The notes beneath the pieces are model-generated. The model was given only the letters and a program-made list of their open reading frames with translations, had not been told where the DNA came from and made no database searches. Below, piece after piece: positions 8,094 through 12,063 of a DNA stretch of 12,063 nt (positions are counted from its first letter, which is position 1; every line of letters begins with the position of its first letter). A program made the position numbers and the translations under genes. Source of the stretch: Bordetella parapertussis. Its GTDB lineage: Bacteria; Pseudomonadota; Gammaproteobacteria; Burkholderiales; Burkholderiaceae_B. The stretch is taken from positions 1-12,063 of the forward strand of contig CAMCWG010000060.1 of assembly GCA_945882005.1 (NCBI GenBank), in the 5' to 3' direction.

Positions 8094-8120
8094 CTTTGAA
8101 GGACCGCGTCCTAATCAAAG
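8094..8120 (-). other. Hairpin in the spacer between the hydrolase and receptor genes
   Basis: In the 58-bp spacer, CTTTGA pairs with TCAAAG and AGGAC with GTCCT around a GCG loop, with a two-base TT bulge on one side. This gives 11 base pairs. On the minus strand it is followed by A-rich sequence rather than a T-run, so it is not a standard intrinsic terminator. It could act in mRNA processing or stability, raising receptor mRNA relative to the upstream gene. The structure is seen; the role is inferred. Confidence 0.4.
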
Positions 8121-8127
8121 AGCGTCA

Positions 8128-8904
8128 TCATAATAATTGAACATCGCGGCAGCGGGCAAAGAATTCTGCTCTCAGCAAATCGTCGTTCAGTACCCCCGGC
8201 ATTCCTGCGTAAAACTCAGGATGCCACTGTACCCCTACGAGGTAGGGTAAGTGTTTATGCCGAATAGCTTCGATCACATCATCTTCAGTGCTCAGCCCTT
8301 CAACCTCAAAGTCGGCGGCTAACTGGTCAATACATTGGTGGTGAATACTATTGACCTTGCAGGTATTGACCCCTGGCATGAGCGCCGCCAGCTTGGTTCC
8401 TTTAACGATGGTCAGGTCGTGAAACTGATGTTCATACAATGGACGATCCCGGTGGTTAGCTGCCCCGGGGATCTGGGTAGGAATATCTTGGTGCAACGTC
8501 CCGCCGTAGGCGACGTTAATGAGCTGCATCCCCCGACAAATACCGAACACGGGCTTCCCGGCCGCAACGAAAGCACGCATTAGGTTGATCTCATGACGAT
8601 CACGTACAGCGTCACCACCCCACTCGGGCTTGAGCGGCGTCTGTCCGTAGTGCCCCGGCCACACATCAGCCCCGCCGTGCAACACGAGGCCATCGAGCAT
8701 TGCCGCGTATTGTTCAAAATAGTCGCTCTTTTCGATTGAAGACTCAGCCAATGCGGGAATAAGCACGGGTAAGGCTCCCCCCTTGTGTACCCACTGAGCA
8801 TTGGACTGTTCCACGTACTGCAAAGTCTTGCTTGCCGCGGTAGACCGGTCAGGGTCTGGTGGCATCAAACAAACGCTAATTCCGATTTTCAATGGCGAGG
8901 TCAT
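8128..8904 (-). CDS. Class I glutamine amidotransferase-like hydrolase (peptidase C26, PuuD-like)
   Basis: A 258-residue cytoplasmic hydrolase of the gamma-glutamyl-gamma-aminobutyrate hydrolase type, which splits gamma-glutamyl amide bonds to release glutamate. The catalytic triad is visible: C123 in PVFGICRGMQLINVAYGG, and H228 and E230 in VQWHPEF. HGGADVWPGHYG at 76-87 is the family's glycine-rich oxyanion region, and HHQ at 188-190 is also typical. The length fits stand-alone hydrolases, and there is no synthase domain. The start is ATG at 8904, with only a weak GAGAG upstream. It is the first gene of the minus-strand operon and is followed by the orphan receptor. This suggests the imported compound, or an intermediate, carries a gamma-glutamyl amide or similar bond; that is inference, as the family includes members with other amide substrates. 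Confidence 0.9.
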   Translation of the reverse strand: MTSPLKIGISVCLMPPDPDRSTAASKTLQYVEQSNAQWVHKGGALPVLIPALAESSIEKSDYFEQYAAMLDGLVLHGGADVWPGHYGQTPLKPEWGGDAVRDRHEINLMRAFVAAGKPVFGICRGMQLINVAYGGTLHQDIPTQIPGAANHRDRPLYEHQFHDLTIVKGTKLAALMPGVNTCKVNSIHHQCIDQLAADFEVEGLSTEDDVIEAIRHKHLPYLVGVQWHPEFYAGMPGVLNDDLLRAEFFARCRDVQLL

Positions 8905-9046
8905 GATGGCTCTCGAAACTCAACCTAAACAATGCTTTTATAAGAGGAAATTCAAATAAAACAAGGGATTGCCCTGTTACCATTCCTACGCTTGATCACC
9001 TACACTTCGCAAGCAAACCTATTGTATCGACTACCTTGAGACCGCC
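8905..9046. promoter_or_regulatory. Divergent intergenic region between the two operons
   Basis: A 142-bp spacer between divergent starts, so both operons should have promoters here. Apart from the minus-strand candidate, I found no convincing plus-strand promoter: TTGATC at 8992-8997 has no good -10 at the usual distance. No small ORF, RNA gene or terminator is apparent, and no regulator gene lies in the window. Confidence 0.6.
8937..8964 (-). promoter_or_regulatory. Candidate sigma-70 promoter for the minus-strand operon
   Basis: On the minus strand, TTGTTT (8959-8964) is followed after 16 bp by TATAAA (8937-8942), about 33 bp before the ATG of the PuuD-like gene. The -10 is a good match and the -35 a partial one. 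An imperfect dyad at 8960-8978 (AACAAGGG and CCCTGTT around ATTG, one bulged base) overlaps the -35 and could be an operator. Both are read by eye. Confidence 0.35.
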
Positions 9047-10351
9047 ATGCTACTTCTCACACCACGTTCAATTCTCACCACGCTCGCCATTGCCCTCGCT
9101 ACGCCGTGTGCGTTACATGCAGAGACCATTTCAGTTGTGACGTCTTTCCCAAAAGAGCTCACGACAGCGTACAAGAAGGCTTATGAGGCAAAATATCCCT
9201 CAGATACCGTTGAAATTCTTAACAAAAACACGGCCGCTGGTATCGCCTACGTACGCGAACAAGCCCCTGGCTCACGTGCGGAGATTTTCTGGGCGTCTGC
9301 ACCTGACGCATTTGAGGTCTTATCTCAGCAGAAAATACTGGTGAACATCGGTCCCGGAAATCCAGAGATTCCCGCCAAGATTGGCAACTATCCTGTCAAT
9401 GACCCAAAGGGGTTCTATCGTGGTCAAGCCCTGGCAGGCTATGGCTTGATGTGGAACACCCGTTACATGAAAGCAAACAAGCTACCCGCACCTAAAGAGT
9501 GGGCGGACTTGGTCAAGCCTGTTTACTTTAGTCACGTAGCCACCTCGAGCCCTTCTCGTTCTGGGACGACGCACCTGACTGTTGAAACCATTCTTCAGGG
9601 CGAAGGCTGGACGAAGGGCTGGGCACAAATTATGGCTATTAGCGGTAACTGTGCCGCGATTACCGAGCGCAGCTTCGGTGTTCCGGATGGTGTCTCAAAT
9701 GGTCAGTTCGGCATCGGCTTAGTCATCGACTTTTTCGGTTTAGCGGCAAAGAATTCAGGCATGCCGGTCGAGTTTGTATACCCCTCGGTCACTTCAATTG
9801 TTCCGGCCAATATCGCCTTGATTGACGGTGCAAAATCGCCTGACGCTGGCAAACGCTTCATTGAGTTCACTCTGTCACCAGAAGGACAGCAACTGCTTCT
9901 TGAGAAGCAAATTAGTCGTTTGCCAGTCCTCCCAGCAACTTACAGCAAGGCACCTGCTGGTTATCCCAATCCGTTTAGCGGTACGATTCAAGCGAAGGTG
10001 AATTTTGATTCGCAGCTTTCGGAAGCGCGCTACATGGTCGTGCGATCACTCTTTGACCAAATGATTACGTTCCGGCACAAAGAGCTTGTCGCTGCGACAA
10101 AAGCCATTCACGACGCTGAAAAGCGCCTAGGCGGCAAGGCAAATGCTCAACTCGACGAAGCGCGACAGCTCGCCTTCTCTCCGGCAGTCGATGAAAAGCA
10201 AATTCAGGACAAAACGTTGCTCGCTCTATTTAAGAGCAAAAAATCGGATGCTGAAGCCTCCCGGGCAAAGGCCAAAATCGAAGAAGAGTGGGCGACACGC
10301 GCAAAAGCAAATTACGCACGTGCAACAACCCTCGCTAATTCCGCTAAGTAG
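9047..10351 (+). CDS. ABC transporter substrate-binding protein (Fbp-like fold, helical C-terminal extension)
   Basis: Periplasmic receptor of an ABC importer. It has a signal peptide (residues 1-25, ending CALHA before ETISVVTSF), then a PBP2 domain of the ferric-binding-protein-like group to about residue 310: AEIFWASAPDAFEVL at 78-92, GYGLMWNTRYM at 131-141, SSPSRSGTTH at 167-176, VPANIALIDGAKSPDAGKRFIEFTLSPEGQQLL across 252-284. Typical members have about 340 residues; this one has 434, with a charged, probably helical tail from about 320. Where ferric-binding proteins carry two adjacent iron-ligating tyrosines, it appears to have F229-F230 (GLVIDFFGL), so iron is unlikely and a small organic ligand more likely. 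The start ATG at 9047 has a weak ribosome-binding site. The permease gene follows after 11 nt. Confidence 0.88.
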   Translation: MLLLTPRSILTTLAIALATPCALHAETISVVTSFPKELTTAYKKAYEAKYPSDTVEILNKNTAAGIAYVREQAPGSRAEIFWASAPDAFEVLSQQKILVNIGPGNPEIPAKIGNYPVNDPKGFYRGQALAGYGLMWNTRYMKANKLPAPKEWADLVKPVYFSHVATSSPSRSGTTHLTVETILQGEGWTKGWAQIMAISGNCAAITERSFGVPDGVSNGQFGIGLVIDFFGLAAKNSGMPVEFVYPSVTSIVPANIALIDGAKSPDAGKRFIEFTLSPEGQQLLLEKQISRLPVLPATYSKAPAGYPNPFSGTIQAKVNFDSQLSEARYMVVRSLFDQMITFRHKELVAATKAIHDAEKRLGGKANAQLDEARQLAFSPAVDEKQIQDKTLLALFKSKKSDAEASRAKAKIEEEWATRAKANYARATTLANSAK

Positions 10352-10362
10352 TCGAGTCTGCA

Positions 10363-12048
10363 TTGAAACGTCATAGCATTGGCTTAACCGCAATCGCGAT
10401 AGCGATTGCGGTTTTTTTAGCTGTCTTTCTTATCAGCCCCATTGTCTCAGTTGTTTACACCGCCTTTGCTGACGGGCATGGGGGGCTAACACTCTCTCAC
10501 TTCTTTGCATTCTTTGAAATCTCATTAATGCGAGAATCATTTGCGAACAGCTTGTTTGTCGCAGGAATGACGGTGCTTGGTGCCACCCTGATCGCCATTC
10601 CGCTTGCGTACCTGACGATGCGCTTTCAGTTTCGTGGAGCAGTATTAATCCAGACCCTGGGCGTATTGCCTCTAGTCATGCCAGCCTTCGTAGGTGCAGC
10701 TGCAATGCAGCTGATCTTCGGGCGGTCAGGTGCAGTCAATCTTATTTTGATGGACCTGTTTGATTTCAGCATTCCCGTTATGGAGGGCTTGAGTGGCATC
10801 ATTTTTGTGGAAACGCTGCATTACTTTCCATTTATCCTACTCAATCTTTCTGCGTCACTCGCGACGATTGATTCGTCTATGGAAGAGGCAGGCCAGAACC
10901 TCGGTGCATCGGGGTGGCGGTTGTTTAGCAAGATTATCTTTCCACTCGCACTACCCGGCTATATCGCAGGCGCATCGCTTGTGTTCATCAAGGTGTTTGA
11001 TGACCTCGGTACGCCGCTCGTCTTAAACGTGACAAATATGCTTGCGCCGCAGGCCTATCTACGCGTCACATCAATCGGGATTGAAGATCCAATCGGTTAC
11101 GTTATCTGCGTCATACTCGTACTATTTTCGATTGCCGCAATGGGGGGATCTTGGTGGTTCGTCAAGAGACGCGACTACGCATTGATTTCACGTGGTGGCG
11201 CGCAGGCCCCAAAACGCAAGCTGACATCGTGGCAAAGTGTGATGGCGTATGGCTGGATCATTGGCATACTCATGCTCGTCCTATCGCCGCATCTGGGAAT
11301 TTTATTGATGTCTCTGTTTAAGGTTTGGAGCTTCAGTATTCTTCCAGAGCACTTTACCTTCGCACACTACCTTACTATTTTTGGTGATGCGAAACAGATG
11401 ATCTGGAACACAATTCTGTATTGCGGTCTCGCAGCTGTCATCGATGTCATCTTGGGAGCAGCGATTGCCTACATTGTGATCCGTACCCAAATTCCTGGTC
11501 GACAAATTTTGGATCATCTTGTGACGGTTGCTTTAGCGATGCCAGGCTTAGTTTTAGGCATTGGTTACCTTCGCACATTTCGAGGAATCGAGCTCCCCTT
11601 TGGTGCGGGAGCTTTGACTGCAAGTTGGTTGATTTTCGTCTTAGCTTATTCGGTCAGACGTCTACCCTACGCGCTGAGATCCTGTATGGCCGCGCTGACG
11701 CAGGTACACCCTGCACTTGAAGAGGCGGCAGAGAATGTTGGCGCGAGTCGCTGGCGCATTATTCGACGCATTGTTCTGCCTCTCATGATGGGTGGCCTTC
11801 TCGCCGGATTCGTCACAAGCTTCATCACAGCAGCTGCAGAAATTTCAGAAACCATTCTGTTGACTAGCAAAGAAAGCATGGCGCCTATGTCCTACGGTAT
11901 CTATCTTTACTTTCAATCGATCGCTGGTCGTGGGCCTGGCGCAGCACTAAGTGTCATTGCCATTACCTTAGTCGCACTTGGCACCTACTTAAGTCATCGT
12001 GTTGCTGCTGCCGCAACACCCCATCAAAACGTTGGAGCCCGGACATGA
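10363..12048 (+). CDS. ABC transporter permease, two-domain FbpB/ThiP type
   Basis: Inner-membrane permease of the binding-protein-dependent importer. It has 561 residues in two homologous halves with about 12 membrane segments. Each half has an EAA loop that docks the ATPase: MEEAGQNLGASGWRLFSKI at about 172-190 and LEEAAENVGASRWRIIRRI at about 450-470, both followed by PL. This fused double permease is typical of the FbpB/SfuB and ThiP group, where one protein replaces a permease pair. The only possible start is TTG at 10363: the frame has a TAA at 10345 and no other start before the first helix. No good ribosome-binding site precedes it. A terminator-like hairpin covers codons for the Ala-Ile repeat of the first helix. 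The stop overlaps the next start as ATGA. Substrate unknown; it should be the partner of the preceding receptor. Confidence 0.93.
   Translation: MKRHSIGLTAIAIAIAVFLAVFLISPIVSVVYTAFADGHGGLTLSHFFAFFEISLMRESFANSLFVAGMTVLGATLIAIPLAYLTMRFQFRGAVLIQTLGVLPLVMPAFVGAAAMQLIFGRSGAVNLILMDLFDFSIPVMEGLSGIIFVETLHYFPFILLNLSASLATIDSSMEEAGQNLGASGWRLFSKIIFPLALPGYIAGASLVFIKVFDDLGTPLVLNVTNMLAPQAYLRVTSIGIEDPIGYVICVILVLFSIAAMGGSWWFVKRRDYALISRGGAQAPKRKLTSWQSVMAYGWIIGILMLVLSPHLGILLMSLFKVWSFSILPEHFTFAHYLTIFGDAKQMIWNTILYCGLAAVIDVILGAAIAYIVIRTQIPGRQILDHLVTVALAMPGLVLGIGYLRTFRGIELPFGAGALTASWLIFVLAYSVRRLPYALRSCMAALTQVHPALEEAAENVGASRWRIIRRIVLPLMMGGLLAGFVTSFITAAAEISETILLTSKESMAPMSYGIYLYFQSIAGRGPGAALSVIAITLVALGTYLSHRVAAAATPHQNVGART
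10386..10418 (+). terminator. Terminator-like hairpin within the 5' coding region of the permease
   Basis: AACCGCAATCGC (10386-10397) and GCGATTGCGGTT (10402-10413) form a perfect 12-bp stem with a GATA loop, followed directly by an unbroken T-run (10412-10418). The shape is that of a canonical intrinsic terminator. It begins 35 nt after the receptor stop codon, where a terminator for the receptor gene would be expected, but lies inside codons 9-19 of the permease. It may attenuate transcription so that more receptor than permease is made. Function is inferred. Confidence 0.5.
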
Positions 12049-12063
12049 AATCCGTCGCAATCG
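12045..12063 (+). CDS. Start of the next gene, probably the ABC ATPase
   Basis: An ATG at 12045 overlaps the permease stop as ATGA and is preceded by GGAG at 12034-12037 with 7-nt spacing. Only MKSVAI is visible before the window ends. Operon position after a receptor and a double permease predicts the ATP-binding subunit, but the residues seen are too few to show this. Confidence 0.6.

Noticed and set aside
8990..9014. GCTTG...CAAGC inverted repeat in the divergent spacer
   Set aside because: Only five base pairs with a 15-base gap, easily found by chance.
10143..10376. A 77-codon frame overlapping the receptor 3' end and the permease start
   Set aside because: It is out of frame with both genes, has no recognisable features and is best explained as a shadow.
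9047..12048. Calling the ABC system a ferric iron importer
   Set aside because: The permease type fits, but the receptor lacks the visible tyrosine pair and there is no iron-responsive (Fur-like) site I can recognise in the divergent spacer.
1..12063. CRISPR array, tRNA, insertion sequence or phage-like defence system
   Set aside because: No regularly spaced repeats, cloverleaf, transposase or nuclease-type motif was seen on either strand; nearly all bases are in metabolic or transport genes.

Overview
The window looks like part of a betaproteobacterial genome, probably Burkholderiales and perhaps Alcaligenaceae. That placement is an inference. It rests on two periplasmic receptors of the Bug/TctC type, a complete tripartite tricarboxylate transporter (TTT) and a TRAP permease close together, a base composition of about half GC, and several GTG and TTG starts. 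No rRNA, tRNA, insertion sequence, phage gene, CRISPR array or regulator gene is visible.

Layout. (1) At 2-925 (+) is the C-terminal part of a TRAP large permease (DctM) that enters from the left. (2) At 931-8904 (-) is a tight, probably single operon, transcribed right to left: a PuuD-like class I amidotransferase/hydrolase, an orphan Bug receptor, a maleate isomerase/arylmalonate decarboxylase-like protein, TctB, TctA, TctC, and a long flavo-iron-sulfur reductase fused in frame to a GlcG/HbpS domain. (3) A 142-bp divergent spacer follows at 8905-9046. (4) At 9047-12063 (+) is an ABC importer operon: binding protein, a double-length permease of the FbpB/ThiP type, and the first codons of the next gene, probably the ATPase.

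Taken together, the minus-strand operon reads as uptake plus catabolism of an unknown small organic acid or amide. Two receptors and TctAB would import it; a glutamine-amidotransferase-fold hydrolase, a maleate isomerase-fold enzyme and an Old Yellow Enzyme/trimethylamine-dehydrogenase-like reductase would process it. The substrate cannot be read from the sequence. The ABC importer is a separate divergent unit whose receptor lacks the tyrosine pair of ferric-binding proteins, so I do not call it an iron transporter.

The most unusual points are these. A perfect 12-bp hairpin with a T-run, shaped like an intrinsic terminator, lies inside the first codons of the ABC permease. The reductase-GlcG fusion keeps a strong ribosome-binding site and ATG at the start of its GlcG part. 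The maleate isomerase-like protein has lost both catalytic cysteine positions but keeps the rest of the pocket. The reductase has a changed Old Yellow Enzyme active-site signature.
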